This document shows positions 1-6,801 of a DNA stretch of 14,462 nt, one piece after another. Position 1 is the stretch's first letter. The number at the start of each line of letters is the position of its first letter. A program made the translations under genes and the position numbers. A model generated the notes under the pieces. That model was not told the DNA's origin. It did no database searches and saw only the letters and a program-made list of their open reading frames with translations. The stretch is from Clostridia bacterium (GTDB lineage: Bacteria > Bacillota > Clostridia > Peptostreptococcales > Anaerovoracaceae): contig CAAFTW010000015.1 of the NCBI GenBank assembly GCA_900766045.1, forward strand, positions 1 to 14,462. Direction: 5' to 3'.

Positions 1-409
1 ATGTCTGCATGTAGAGAATTGAATTCTTATGGACGTCCGCGATGGTGTTTCCATATTTTCTCGCGATCTTATAGGCTGCTTCATTGGCCTCACCGCCGGA
101 ATTAGCGAAGAAGACCTTCTTCATTCCGCTCTTTTTCACCAGCTTCTCCGCGACGATCCCGCCGATTTCATGGTAATACAAATTGGATGTGTGCTGGAAC
201 TTTTTCAGCTGGGAAATGACCGCATCCAGCCAGTCCGGATCCGCATATCCCAGAGAATTCGCGCCGTAGCCCGCGCACATCTCAATGTATTCCTTACCGT
301 CCTTATCCCAGACTTTTGCGCCCTCCGCGTGGTCATACACCACCGGAAAACGCGCGCCGGTATTGACGACATATTGATCAAATGTATCCATGACTTCTTT
401 ACTGTTCAT
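1..409 (-). CDS. argD: Acetylornithine aminotransferase, N-terminal part (cut by window edge)
   Basis: PLP-dependent class III aminotransferase that converts N-acetylglutamate semialdehyde to N2-acetylornithine using glutamate, in the cytoplasm. Only the first 136 codons are present; the lysine that binds PLP lies outside the window. The start ATG at 409 follows AGGAG at 416-420. The visible part shows the family N-terminus (MDTFDQYVV near residue 7), the HTSNLYY segment that is typical of ArgD, and the FFANSGGEANEAA phosphate-binding region, followed by ARKYG. It is the last visible gene of the argC-argJ-argB-argD cluster and starts 123 bases after argB ends. The gene order strongly favours ArgD over other class III aminotransferases such as GabT or SucD-type transaminases. 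Some ArgD proteins also act in lysine synthesis; that cannot be judged here. Confidence 0.93.
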   Translation of the reverse strand, partial: MNSKEVMDTFDQYVVNTGARFPVVYDHAEGAKVWDKDGKEYIEMCAGYGANSLGYADPDWLDAVISQLKKFQHTSNLYYHEIGGIVAEKLVKKSGMKKVFFANSGGEANEAAYKIARKYGNTIADVHKNSILYMQT

Positions 410-475
410 TTTCTGCTCCTCACTGCGCCTTCCGCGCATTTATGCCAAAATTTACCCGTTCAAGAAGTTTCCTGC

Positions 476-509
476 GTCCGCCGGTCCCGGGTTTCAGTGG
501 CCGGCAGAC
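476..509 (-). other. Hairpin in the argB-argD spacer
   Basis: A 9-bp inverted repeat (476-484 with 501-509, one G-U pair when read as minus-strand RNA) encloses a 16-base loop that itself contains CCCGGG. No T-run follows on the minus strand, so it is not a standard terminator. It sits in the 123-base gap between the argB stop and argD start, and could affect mRNA processing or stability between the two genes. Function is inferred only from position. Confidence 0.4.
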
Positions 510-532
510 AGCTGTGATATCTCTTTCTTCTG

Positions 533-1426
533 TTATTTTTCCTTGTAGTATCTGCGCTCGCTGTCGCTTAAGATCGCAGTTCCCACGCCTCGGTTGGTGA
601 AGAACTCCAGGATCAGAGAATGCGGCACACGTCCGTCCAGAATATGGACACGCTTTACGCCGTTCTTGACCGCGTCGACACAGTTTTCGATTTTCGGAAC
701 CATACCGCCGGTAACAATGCCCTTCTGGATAAACTGCTCTGCTTCTCTTGCGTAGAGCTCGGAGATGACACTGTCCGGATCATCCGGATCCTCATAGACA
801 CCGCGGATATCGCTCAGGTATACGAGCTTGTCTGCATGAACCGCCTCTGCGATTGCACTGGCAGCGTGGTCGGCGTTTACGTTATATGCCTGACCACTCT
901 CATCGGCAGCGATTGGGTAAACGACCGGAATAAAGTCGCTGGAAACCAGATCATGAAGAACCTTAGTGTCAACCTGTGTGACATTTCCTACGAAACCGAT
1001 ATCTTTTCCGTCCGGCATCGCCTTTTCAACGGTCAGAAGGCCGCCGTCAATGCCGCTGATTCCAACGGCGTCCGCGCCCATGGCTTCTGCCATGGACACC
1101 AGGTCACTGTTGACTTTTCCCAGAACCATTTTCGCAATTTCCAGGGTATCCGCGTCGGTAATGCGCAGACCATTGTAAAAATGCGGCTCAATTCCTGTTT
1201 TTGCAACCCACTTGCTGATTTCTTTTCCGCCGCCGTGCACGATGATCGGGCGCATGCCGATAAGTTTCAGCAGCACGATGTCCTCGATGACGTGGTACTG
1301 CAGTTCTTCATCTTTCATGGCACTTCCGCCGTATTTAACGACGATAATGTTATCGCGAAAGCGCTGGATATATGGGAGCGCTTCGACCAGAACTTTTGTT
1401 TTTGTTAAATCTTCCTGACTGACCAT
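533..1426 (-). CDS. argB: Acetylglutamate kinase
   Basis: Cytoplasmic amino acid kinase that phosphorylates N-acetyl-L-glutamate with ATP to give N-acetylglutamyl 5-phosphate, the second step of arginine synthesis. The 297-residue length fits the family. Visible motifs are KYGGSAM at 31-37, HGGGKE at 64-69, the GLR substrate-contact region at 86-88, NVNADHAA near 182-189 and GGMVPKIE at 240-247. A leading helix of about 25 residues precedes the first strand (KVLVEALPYIQRF, 11-23), and the C-terminal segment HSLILEFFTNRGVGT is present. In studied homologues these regions accompany hexamer formation and feedback inhibition by arginine, so this enzyme is probably the arginine-sensitive type; that is inference. 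The ATG follows an AGGACGG-type ribosome binding site. It lies 100 bases after argJ. Confidence 0.97.
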   Translation of the reverse strand: MVSQEDLTKTKVLVEALPYIQRFRDNIIVVKYGGSAMKDEELQYHVIEDIVLLKLIGMRPIIVHGGGKEISKWVAKTGIEPHFYNGLRITDADTLEIAKMVLGKVNSDLVSMAEAMGADAVGISGIDGGLLTVEKAMPDGKDIGFVGNVTQVDTKVLHDLVSSDFIPVVYPIAADESGQAYNVNADHAASAIAEAVHADKLVYLSDIRGVYEDPDDPDSVISELYAREAEQFIQKGIVTGGMVPKIENCVDAVKNGVKRVHILDGRVPHSLILEFFTNRGVGTAILSDSERRYYKEK

Positions 1427-1454
1427 ATGTTTTCCGTCCTATTTTCCTTTCCCT

Positions 1455-1469
1455 CTCCGATTTCCGGAG
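1455..1469 (-). other. Small hairpin before argB
   Basis: CTCCG at 1455-1459 pairs with CGGAG at 1465-1469 around a 5-base loop, in the 100-base argJ-argB gap and about 25-30 bases upstream of the argB ribosome binding site. It is short and has no T-run, so any effect on argB translation or on message processing is speculative. The rest of the gap shows no promoter that I can support. Confidence 0.25.
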
Positions 1470-1526
1470 TCAGTTAAGCTGTTTAATCCGCTGATTGTCT
1501 GTCTTGATCGTTTTCTTTTGTCAGAT

Positions 1527-2741
1527 TTAAGAACGGTACTCCGCATTGATCTTGATGTACTCGTAAGTCAGATCGCAGCCGAAAGCGCTGGCCTCAAAAT
1601 CGCCATCGTGGAGGTCGATCTCTACGTAAACGGCATCTTCACCCAGGACTTCCGATGCCTTCTCCTCACTGAAAGGAACGGCAGCGGTAGCCTTGCAGAC
1701 GGTGATTTCGCCCTTATCGGAGTGGATGCTGACGTCGACGTTATCAGTGCTGAAATCTGCGTCCGTGTAGCCGATGGCGTCCAGAATTCTTCCCCAGTTG
1801 GCGTCTGCCGCGAACATGGCAGCCTTGACCAGGTTGGAGCAGATAACGCTCTTGGATACAGCTCTTGCGGCCTTCAGGCTCGGTGCGTGAACGACGTGAG
1901 CCTCAATCAGGCGGGTTGCGCCCTCGCCATCTCCTGCAACCATGCGGGCGATGTCGACGCTGACTTCATGAAGAGCCTCGCAGAAGGCCTTATAGTCCGC
2001 ATTCACTTCTGTAATTTCCGTATTTCCGGCCTTTCCGTTGGCCATCAGGAATACGGTGTCATTGGTGGATGTGTCGCCGTCGATGCTGATCTGGTTATAG
2101 CTTGCCGGTGCCTCATCCGACAGGGCTTTCTGGATCATCTCCGGTGAGATCGCGCAGTCTGTGGTAATGAACACCAGCATGGTTCCCATATTCGGATGAA
2201 TCATGCCGGATCCCTTGGCAGCGCCGCCGATGGTGCAGGTCTTTCCGCCCGCGGTGAACTGTACCGCTGTCTCCTTCGGATAAGTATCCGTTGTCATCAT
2301 GGCCTTTGCTGCGGAAGTGGAGCCTGTATCGCTCAGTCCCTCCTTCAGCTTCGGAACACCAGCCTTAAACGGCTCGATCGGCATCGGCTCACCGATGACT
2401 CCGGTAGATGCCGGAAGAACGTCGTACGGAGAGATTCCGCAGGCATCCGCAACGAGTCTGCAGCCCTCTTCAGCGACTTCTACGCCGTCTGCCGTGCAGG
2501 TATTTGCGTTTCCGCTGTTGCAGAGAATCGCCTGAGCTTTTCCGTTTTCCAGATGCTTTCTGCTGACCTTGATGTGGGCTCCCTGAACCTTGTTTTTCGT
2601 GAAAATCGCCGCAGTATTGCAGACCGTATCACTTAAAATCAGCGCCATATCGCCTTTTTCTTCATTCTTTCCGATTCCGCCGAATGCTCCGGCTGCCTGG
2701 AAACCCGGTGCCGCGCAGACACCTCCGTTAATCTTTTCCAT
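1527..2741 (-). CDS. argJ: Glutamate N-acetyltransferase / ornithine acetyltransferase
   Basis: Transfers the acetyl group from N-acetylornithine to glutamate, releasing ornithine and regenerating N-acetylglutamate (cyclic arginine pathway). Bifunctional members also acetylate glutamate from acetyl-CoA; sequence inspection does not tell which type this is. The 404-residue precursor has the family N-terminus (GGVCAAPGF at 6-14), NSGNANTCT at 75-83, and the self-cleavage site KGSGMIHPNMGTML at 176-189. Thr187 is the expected nucleophile, so alpha and beta chains should form by cleavage between Gly186 and Thr187. The residue before Thr is Gly rather than the commoner Ala. The ATG follows AAGGAAAGGG. 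It is placed 62 bases after argC and is surely in the same operon. Confidence 0.97.
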   Translation of the reverse strand: MEKINGGVCAAPGFQAAGAFGGIGKNEEKGDMALILSDTVCNTAAIFTKNKVQGAHIKVSRKHLENGKAQAILCNSGNANTCTADGVEVAEEGCRLVADACGISPYDVLPASTGVIGEPMPIEPFKAGVPKLKEGLSDTGSTSAAKAMMTTDTYPKETAVQFTAGGKTCTIGGAAKGSGMIHPNMGTMLVFITTDCAISPEMIQKALSDEAPASYNQISIDGDTSTNDTVFLMANGKAGNTEITEVNADYKAFCEALHEVSVDIARMVAGDGEGATRLIEAHVVHAPSLKAARAVSKSVICSNLVKAAMFAADANWGRILDAIGYTDADFSTDNVDVSIHSDKGEITVCKATAAVPFSEEKASEVLGEDAVYVEIDLHDGDFEASAFGCDLTYEYIKINAEYRS

Positions 2742-2803
2742 CGTTTTTCCCTTTCCTTCTATTTCATATATCTGAATTTCTGATTGAAACTGCGTATACT
2801 TCC

Positions 2804-3736
2804 TTACAGCAGACCCTTTGTCTCATCGATTCCCAGCATGATATTCAAGTTCTGCACCGCTGCTCCGGACGCTCCCTTTCCAAGGTTGTCGAATCTGGAA
2901 ATAACCAGCGGACGATCATCATTTCCCGTGACGAAGATCTCCAGAGAGTTTTTCCCGGCCTTCAGGTCGCTGTGAATGAATCCGTCATCCGGAACCTCTT
3001 CATTAACCGTGATCAGTTTTTCTCCTTGATAGTAATCCTGATACAGCTTAATCAGGTCCTTCACGCCGTACTTCTTCTCCATCAGCTCTTTTCTCAGGGG
3101 AACAGTCATGACCATGCCGCTGTAGAAGTCACCGACGATCGGACAAAAGGAAGGCGCAAGGGAAATTCCTGTCATCTTCATCATCTCCGGCAGATGCTTA
3201 TGCTGCTGGGTGAGTCCGTACTGTCCCGGGCTGACCAGATAAGACGGACGGTCCGGATCCTCATGACGGGCGATCATCTTTTTTCCGCCGCCGGAATATC
3301 CGGTTACGCAGAAGGAGGTAAACGGATACGCACTTCCGCAGACAGCTTCTGTCACAAGCGGCTTTACCAGTGAAATAAAGCCCGTTGCGTGGCAGCCTGG
3401 ATTGGCCACACGTTTTGCTTCCTTGATTTTTTCTCTCTGTCCCTTCTGAAGCTCGGCAAATCCGTAAACCCAGTCCGGATTAACGCGGTGCGCTGTGGAT
3501 GTATCAATCAGGCGGACATCGGAAGGTGCTGCTTTCGCAAGCTCCTCAGATGCGCTGTCCGGCAGGCAGAGAATGGAAACATCTGCCTTCTGCGTCATTT
3601 TCACACGCTCATCCAGGTCCTTTCTCTTTGCCTCATCAATTTCAATAATTTCTATATCATCCCGATCTTCAAGATACTCTCTGATCTTCAGCCCCGTGGT
3701 GCCATGCGCACCGTCGATAAAGATGTGGAAAGCCAA
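2804..3736 (-). CDS. argC: N-acetyl-gamma-glutamyl-phosphate reductase, type 2
   Basis: NADPH-dependent reductase that turns N-acetylglutamyl 5-phosphate into the semialdehyde, the third step of arginine synthesis. At 310 residues with an N-terminal nucleotide-binding loop GAHGTTG (9-15), it belongs to the shorter type 2 group, unlike the roughly 340-residue type 1 enzymes with GASGYTG. The active-site cysteine is Cys115 in NPGCHATGF. GYSGGGKKM near 145-153 is also conserved. The start is TTG at 3736; it is preceded by a perfect AAGGAGG with an 8-base gap, and the protein begins directly with the first beta strand of the Rossmann fold, so no upstream ATG is needed. First gene of the operon, with a clear promoter about 60 bases upstream. 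Confidence 0.96.
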   Translation of the reverse strand: MAFHIFIDGAHGTTGLKIREYLEDRDDIEIIEIDEAKRKDLDERVKMTQKADVSILCLPDSASEELAKAAPSDVRLIDTSTAHRVNPDWVYGFAELQKGQREKIKEAKRVANPGCHATGFISLVKPLVTEAVCGSAYPFTSFCVTGYSGGGKKMIARHEDPDRPSYLVSPGQYGLTQQHKHLPEMMKMTGISLAPSFCPIVGDFYSGMVMTVPLRKELMEKKYGVKDLIKLYQDYYQGEKLITVNEEVPDDGFIHSDLKAGKNSLEIFVTGNDDRPLVISRFDNLGKGASGAAVQNLNIMLGIDETKGLL

Positions 3737-3798
3737 TCTGACCGCCTCCTTAAATCTCTCAATTATGTTCTTTCTGCTATAGTTTCTGTAATGGTGTA

Positions 3799-3827
3799 AT
3801 CATACTCTTTTTCGTAAAAAAATTCAA
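3799..3827 (-). promoter_or_regulatory. Sigma-A-type promoter of the arginine operon
   Basis: The -35 box TTGAAT (3822-3827) and -10 box TATGAT (3799-3804) are separated by exactly 17 bases. Transcription would start near 3792, giving a leader of about 55 bases before the TTG start of argC. No stem-loop attenuator or T-box is apparent in that leader. Confidence 0.75.
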
Positions 3828-3837
3828 TATGTATTCT
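3820..3837 (-). promoter_or_regulatory. Possible ArgR operator overlapping the -35 box
   Basis: The minus-strand stretch AGAATACATATTGA matches the ARG-box half-sites TGAAT and ATTCA at four of five positions each, with the usual 4-base AT-rich centre, and it covers the -35 region of the arg promoter. ArgR/AhrC repression of argCJBD is well known in Bacillota. The match is imperfect and the repressor gene is not in the window, so this is a suggestion only. Confidence 0.35.
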
Positions 3838-3855
3838 GTGTTTTTTTGATGATTA

Positions 3856-3869
3856 TATTTCACGAAATA
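3856..3869. repeat. Short palindrome upstream of the arg promoter
   Basis: TATTTC at 3856-3861 and GAAATA at 3864-3869 form a 6-bp dyad with a 2-base centre, about 30 bases upstream of the -35 box and next to the preceding terminator. It could be a second operator for the arg operon, or chance in AT-rich DNA. Confidence 0.3.
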
Positions 3870-3913
3870 ACAACAACGGCAGAGTGGTGCGATTTATGCC
3901 ACTCTGCCGTTGT
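3866..3913 (-). terminator. Terminator of the Nudix-methyltransferase unit
   Basis: A perfect 15-bp inverted repeat (3873-3887 with 3899-3913) around an 11-base loop, followed on the minus strand by TGTTATTT. It lies about 65 bases after the methyltransferase stop and just upstream of the arg promoter, so it separates the two units. The T-run is broken, but the stem is very stable. Confidence 0.8.
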
Positions 3914-3960
3914 ATTCTACTCCTATACAATGTATTGCGTATGGACTAATATTTATTCAC

Positions 3961-3976
3961 TGTATGCATCCATACA
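3961..3976 (-). other. Small hairpin directly after the methyltransferase stop
   Basis: TGTATG at 3961-3966 and CATACA at 3971-3976 pair around a 4-base loop, directly next to the stop codon at 3977. There is no T-run. It may simply be a minor 3'-end structure ahead of the main terminator. Confidence 0.3.
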
Positions 3977-5338
3977 TCAGTCAAAGAAAGTAATTTCTTC
4001 CAGTCTCTGAAAACTTACATTTCCCATGATGTCAACGATCTTTACCACGATGTGATCCAGGTGCTGGGCTTCCAGTGCATCGATCATCTTCTCGGATGTC
4101 GTCTGGAGTTTTCCATTTCTTCTCAGGTAAATCTCCTTGGGACGGAAGACTTTGCCGTCAAAGTTATAGTCGATGCTCCAGGCCTGAACCAGATCGAGCG
4201 GTTTCTCCTTCTCGATCTTTCTGACCTGGGCTGCGGACTTCTCGTTCATTTCCTGCTCCAGGCGCCGTTCCTTAACATTCTCCAGAGAAATCTGCAGAAT
4301 CTTCTGCGGGCTCGATACGATGTCTCTGACCTCCGCATGAAGCTCTGCCTCAAATCTCGGGCGAAGCGACTTTACCAAGGCATCTTCCAGAGGTCTGGTA
4401 CTGTAAACCTTCAGCCTGCCTCTCTGGGATGCAATTCTTCCGATCGTATTCTCAATCGCCAGAGCGCCGTTATCGCAGGCCACGAACTTTCTGCCCTTCC
4501 GGACGGCCACTGCAGGAAGGGTTCCGCTTCCGCAGAAAAAGTCTGCGCAGATGTCATTCTCATTGGTGCAGCAGTCGATGATCCGCTCTAAGAGAGCTTC
4601 CGGCTTCTGGGTCGCATAGCCCGTGCGCTCTGCGGATGTTCTTCCCACCATATCGATATTCCAGACATCCTTCATGTTCACCATGGTGTACCAGCCGACT
4701 TCATCACGGTACTCCTGCACTCCTTTAAAATGATACGGCTTGAAACCGCGATTATAGGACTTTTCCTTCAGAGCATGGAACATGTACTTGCTGGTCTTGG
4801 AATAAACCAGAATGTTATCGTGTTTTCTGGAGAAACGGCGTTTGGTGCTTCCGCCGGATTTATAGGTCCAGATGATTTCATTGACAAAATTCTGCTCGCC
4901 AAAGATCTCATCCATGACAACCTTGGCATAGTGAACGGCATGCCAGTCCAGATGCAGGAATATAAGGCCTTCATCCGAGAGCAGGTCTTTCATTAGAATC
5001 AGTCTCGCGGTCAGCTGTCGGAGATACTCATACATGCCATGCTTCCATCGGTCGTTGTAGGCCAGGTGTTTAACCTTGTCACCATCGGTGCTCAGAACTG
5101 CGTCGTAGTCGGCCTTGCTGAAAAACGGAGGATCCAGGTAGATCATCTGGATCTTTCCTTTCCATTTCGGGTCCATCGTCATGGCCTTGATCAGATGGAT
5201 ATTATCTCCGCAGAACAGGCGGTTCTGTGTGTGCTGCCCGATTTCCTCCGTCAGCGTGAATTCCTGCGGCTTGACATTCGCCGCCTGCACCTTTGCGCGC
5301 TCGATTACTTTTGCAATATCTTTCAGCAGACTGCTCAT
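3977..5338 (-). CDS. Orphan beta-class DNA methyltransferase (N6-adenine or N4-cytosine)
   Basis: Site-specific DNA methyltransferase of 453 residues that would use S-adenosylmethionine to methylate an exocyclic amino group. The catalytic motif IV is DPPF at 69-72, motif X-like QKPEALL is at 244-250, and the SAM-binding motif I is DFFCGSGT at 266-273. Motif IV preceding motif I marks the beta class, like type III Mod subunits. The variable target-recognition region should lie between roughly 150 and 235. A charged linker (about 325-380) leads to an extra C-terminal region (about 385-453) containing VKIVDIMGN, which I recognise from related methylases but cannot assign a role. No restriction or specificity subunit adjoins it. 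The ATG is preceded by AGGAG with a 10-base gap. It starts 27 bases after the Nudix gene, so the two are probably co-transcribed. The target sequence cannot be predicted. Confidence 0.88.
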   Translation of the reverse strand: MSSLLKDIAKVIERAKVQAANVKPQEFTLTEEIGQHTQNRLFCGDNIHLIKAMTMDPKWKGKIQMIYLDPPFFSKADYDAVLSTDGDKVKHLAYNDRWKHGMYEYLRQLTARLILMKDLLSDEGLIFLHLDWHAVHYAKVVMDEIFGEQNFVNEIIWTYKSGGSTKRRFSRKHDNILVYSKTSKYMFHALKEKSYNRGFKPYHFKGVQEYRDEVGWYTMVNMKDVWNIDMVGRTSAERTGYATQKPEALLERIIDCCTNENDICADFFCGSGTLPAVAVRKGRKFVACDNGALAIENTIGRIASQRGRLKVYSTRPLEDALVKSLRPRFEAELHAEVRDIVSSPQKILQISLENVKERRLEQEMNEKSAAQVRKIEKEKPLDLVQAWSIDYNFDGKVFRPKEIYLRRNGKLQTTSEKMIDALEAQHLDHIVVKIVDIMGNVSFQRLEEITFFD

Positions 5339-5365
5339 TCTAATGTTTCTCCTGTCAATTCTACT

Positions 5366-6055
5366 TTACTTCTGCGCAGATTCTTTCTGTTTCTGGGCCT
5401 CTTCATCAAAGTTCAGCCCGTCCACAGATGCCGCCAGAGTCTTCAGCACATTTCTGGTGATGAAGGCCGTCATTCCCCAGATTACACGGCCTTCAATCTC
5501 ATAAATAAAGATTGGGGATTTCCCGATTCTCCAGGGATAGTCTTTCCCGATTCCGACTCTCGCATAGGGAAAATCTTCCGGAATCACCGGTTTTGCCTGC
5601 TCCAGGTGTTTTTCCGGCGGGTTCTCGGAAAACGCACTGAGCGGGATCAGGAATACTTCTTCTACCTCGTCTTTTTCAAGCTCAAGATGCTGAAGATCTT
5701 CTTCCTGAATAATTCCAATATACGTATACAGCGTGAAATTCGCAATTCCGTAGAGGATGTCTCCGGGCCCGGCCAGTTCGATCCGCCCCCGCGGAATGCC
5801 GATCTCTTCTTCCGTCTCTCTGAGGGCTGTCTCCAGCGGATCTTCATGATCTTCCAGATGTCCCCCCGGAAAGCAGCTTTCCCCCGGCTGCGTCTTCATG
5901 TGCGTGCTCCTGCGCTCATAAAGAAGATACAGACCGTCTTCCTTCTCTACCAGCGGCACCAGTACAGAGTAAATCCGGTGCTTTCCCATGGAAACCGGCC
6001 TGTGGCAGCGGTAAGTGTCCCGCACGTCTTCTACTGTCAGCTCATTCCAATTCAT
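5366..6055 (-). CDS. Nudix hydrolase, CoA pyrophosphatase type
   Basis: Likely Mg-dependent hydrolase that cleaves coenzyme A or its derivatives to 4'-phosphopantetheine and 3',5'-ADP. With the start chosen here it has 229 residues. The Nudix box GX5EX7REUXEEXGU is complete from Gly65 to Ile87 (Glu71, Arg79-Glu80, Glu83-Glu84). Just before it lies a stretch resembling the CoA-specific NuCoA signature, LLYERR at 44-49 and GESCFPGG at 58-65. The frame stays open upstream to an ATG at 6121, but those extra 22 codons would be read through the terminator hairpin at 6093-6118; the ATG at 6055, shortly after GGGCAGGG, gives the usual family N-terminus. No clear promoter is visible in the 37 bases before it, so expression may depend on read-through or a promoter inside the previous gene. 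Substrate is inferred from the motif. Confidence 0.87.
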   Translation of the reverse strand: MNWNELTVEDVRDTYRCHRPVSMGKHRIYSVLVPLVEKEDGLYLLYERRSTHMKTQPGESCFPGGHLEDHEDPLETALRETEEEIGIPRGRIELAGPGDILYGIANFTLYTYIGIIQEEDLQHLELEKDEVEEVFLIPLSAFSENPPEKHLEQAKPVIPEDFPYARVGIGKDYPWRIGKSPIFIYEIEGRVIWGMTAFITRNVLKTLAASVDGLNFDEEAQKQKESAQK

Positions 6056-6092
6056 TGCTTCCCTGCCCTTTTTCTTTTGTCTCCGACATATG

Positions 6093-6118
6093 AAAAAAGG
6101 GAGCATATACTGCTCCCT
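6093..6118 (-). terminator. Terminator of the small P-loop gene
   Basis: A stem of GGGAGCA (6099-6105) and TGCTCCC (6111-6117), extended by one A-T pair, with a 5-base loop and six Ts on the minus strand (6093-6098). It lies about 20 bases after the stop of the P-loop gene and ahead of the Nudix start. Confidence 0.88.
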
Positions 6119-6139
6119 CATAATTCATCTGATGAGACA

Positions 6140-6565
6140 CTACTGATTTAAAACCTCATACTTGGAGAAATCAACGCCGATCATCTCTTCCTTGTCAGCA
6201 GACAGGCTTACTGTGAAGTCCATGCCGTACTGCTTGGAGATGTTATCCAGTCTCTCCAGGAACTTCGGAAGATCTCCCAGGGAGAAGTTCGCAAACTTTA
6301 AAATGCTGTCTATGTAAATTGCCTCGATGTCGTGGTCGGAACTGATGATGCCGTAAATGAATCCGATGTACTCATCACTGTCTGTGACACCCTTATAATC
6401 TTCCATCGTTACGACACGAATCTCGTGCTTTAAATCGTATGTCAGTCTGGCATTCTTATTGATGAAGAGGACTGTTCCGTCCGCCTTCTCGGCCTGCTCG
6501 TTCGCGAGGTCAACCATCATCTTGGTCTTGCCTGTTCCCTTGTGTCCGACTAATACTTTAACCAT
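6140..6565 (-). CDS. Small P-loop ATP-binding protein of unknown function
   Basis: A 141-residue protein with a Walker A motif GHKGTGKT at 7-14, a Walker-B-like hydrophobic strand ending in Asp (EAIYID, 81-86), and a further strand FTVSLSAD (117-124) that may act as a sensor. I recall similar short proteins as widespread in Clostridia, often labelled ATP-binding or, loosely, PilT-like; no twitching-motility role is supported here. No membrane segment or signal peptide is seen, so it is probably cytoplasmic. The frame is open to 6604, but AGGAGG at 6573-6578 sits 7 bases before the ATG at 6565, while the ATG at 6571 lies directly against it; 6565 is therefore the likely start. It has its own promoter and terminator and so is a single-gene unit. 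Confidence 0.8.
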   Translation of the reverse strand: MVKVLVGHKGTGKTKMMVDLANEQAEKADGTVLFINKNARLTYDLKHEIRVVTMEDYKGVTDSDEYIGFIYGIISSDHDIEAIYIDSILKFANFSLGDLPKFLERLDNISKQYGMDFTVSLSADKEEMIGVDFSKYEVLNQ

Positions 6566-6595
6566 AACCATCCCTCCTGTCTTAGATATAAAAAT

Positions 6596-6624
6596 ATTAT
6601 ACACTACGGGCCGGCGCCATTCAA
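6596..6624 (-). promoter_or_regulatory. Promoter of the small P-loop gene
   Basis: A -35 box TTGAAT (6619-6624) and a perfect -10 box TATAAT (6596-6601), 17 bases apart. The start of transcription would be near 6589, giving a leader of about 24 bases with the AGGAGG site. The -35 box lies inside an 11-base palindrome, ATTCATTGAAT (6619-6629), which could be an operator. Confidence 0.8.
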
Positions 6625-6733
6625 TGAATATTTCACCGGATGGGGCTTGTGGAGAAAATTGTCTGCACTGTCGTTAATTTTTTCCCCTCTGAGCGGGACT
6701 TTTCGCAGACAAAATTTACCTGGCAAGGCGCCG
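6612..6733 (-). ncRNA. Possible structured RNA between rlmN and the P-loop gene
   Basis: The 266-base gap between rlmN and the P-loop gene holds nested complementary segments. CGGCGCC at 6612-6618 can pair with GGCGCCG at 6727-6733. Inside that, TTGTCTGC at 6659-6666 pairs with GCAGACAA at 6705-6712. Innermost, TCCC at 6683-6686 pairs with GGGA at 6695-6698. A candidate promoter lies about 40 bases upstream on the minus strand. It could be a small RNA or an alternative long leader of the P-loop gene. I do not recognise a known family, and the outer pairing could be chance because GGCGCC is itself a palindrome. Confidence 0.35.
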
Positions 6734-6734
6734 A

Positions 6735-6754
6735 CTAATAATCATAATTATTAG
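6735..6754. repeat. AT-rich perfect palindrome
   Basis: CTAATAAT at 6735-6742 and ATTATTAG at 6747-6754 form an 8-bp dyad around CATA. It lies just downstream of the candidate promoter at 6774-6801 and would cover the first transcribed bases, the position expected for a repressor site. Such AT-rich dyads are used by many regulators, so no binding protein can be named. Confidence 0.45.
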
Positions 6755-6773
6755 AAAATATCGTTATATTTAT

Positions 6774-6801
6774 ATTATAACTGATTTTCTGCTTCCCTCA
6801 A
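6774..6801 (-). promoter_or_regulatory. Candidate promoter downstream of rlmN
   Basis: TATAAT at 6774-6779 is preceded by TTGAGG at 6796-6801 with a 16-base spacer. Transcription would begin near 6767 and run through the palindrome and the structured stretch towards the P-loop gene. The -35 box matches consensus at four of six positions, and the surrounding DNA is AT-rich, so chance is possible. Confidence 0.4.

Noticed and set aside
29..517. Plus-strand open frame at the left edge (162 codons)
   Set aside because: Antisense to argD, which has a clear start, ribosome binding site and family motifs.
5039..6151. Plus-strand open frame across the methyltransferase and Nudix genes (370 codons)
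   Set aside because: It spans two well-supported minus-strand genes and their gap; no family features or start signal.
6619..6629. Palindrome ATTCATTGAAT as an ArgR site
   Set aside because: The half-sites are in the outward order with a 1-base centre, not the ARG-box arrangement; noted only as a possible operator of unknown regulator.
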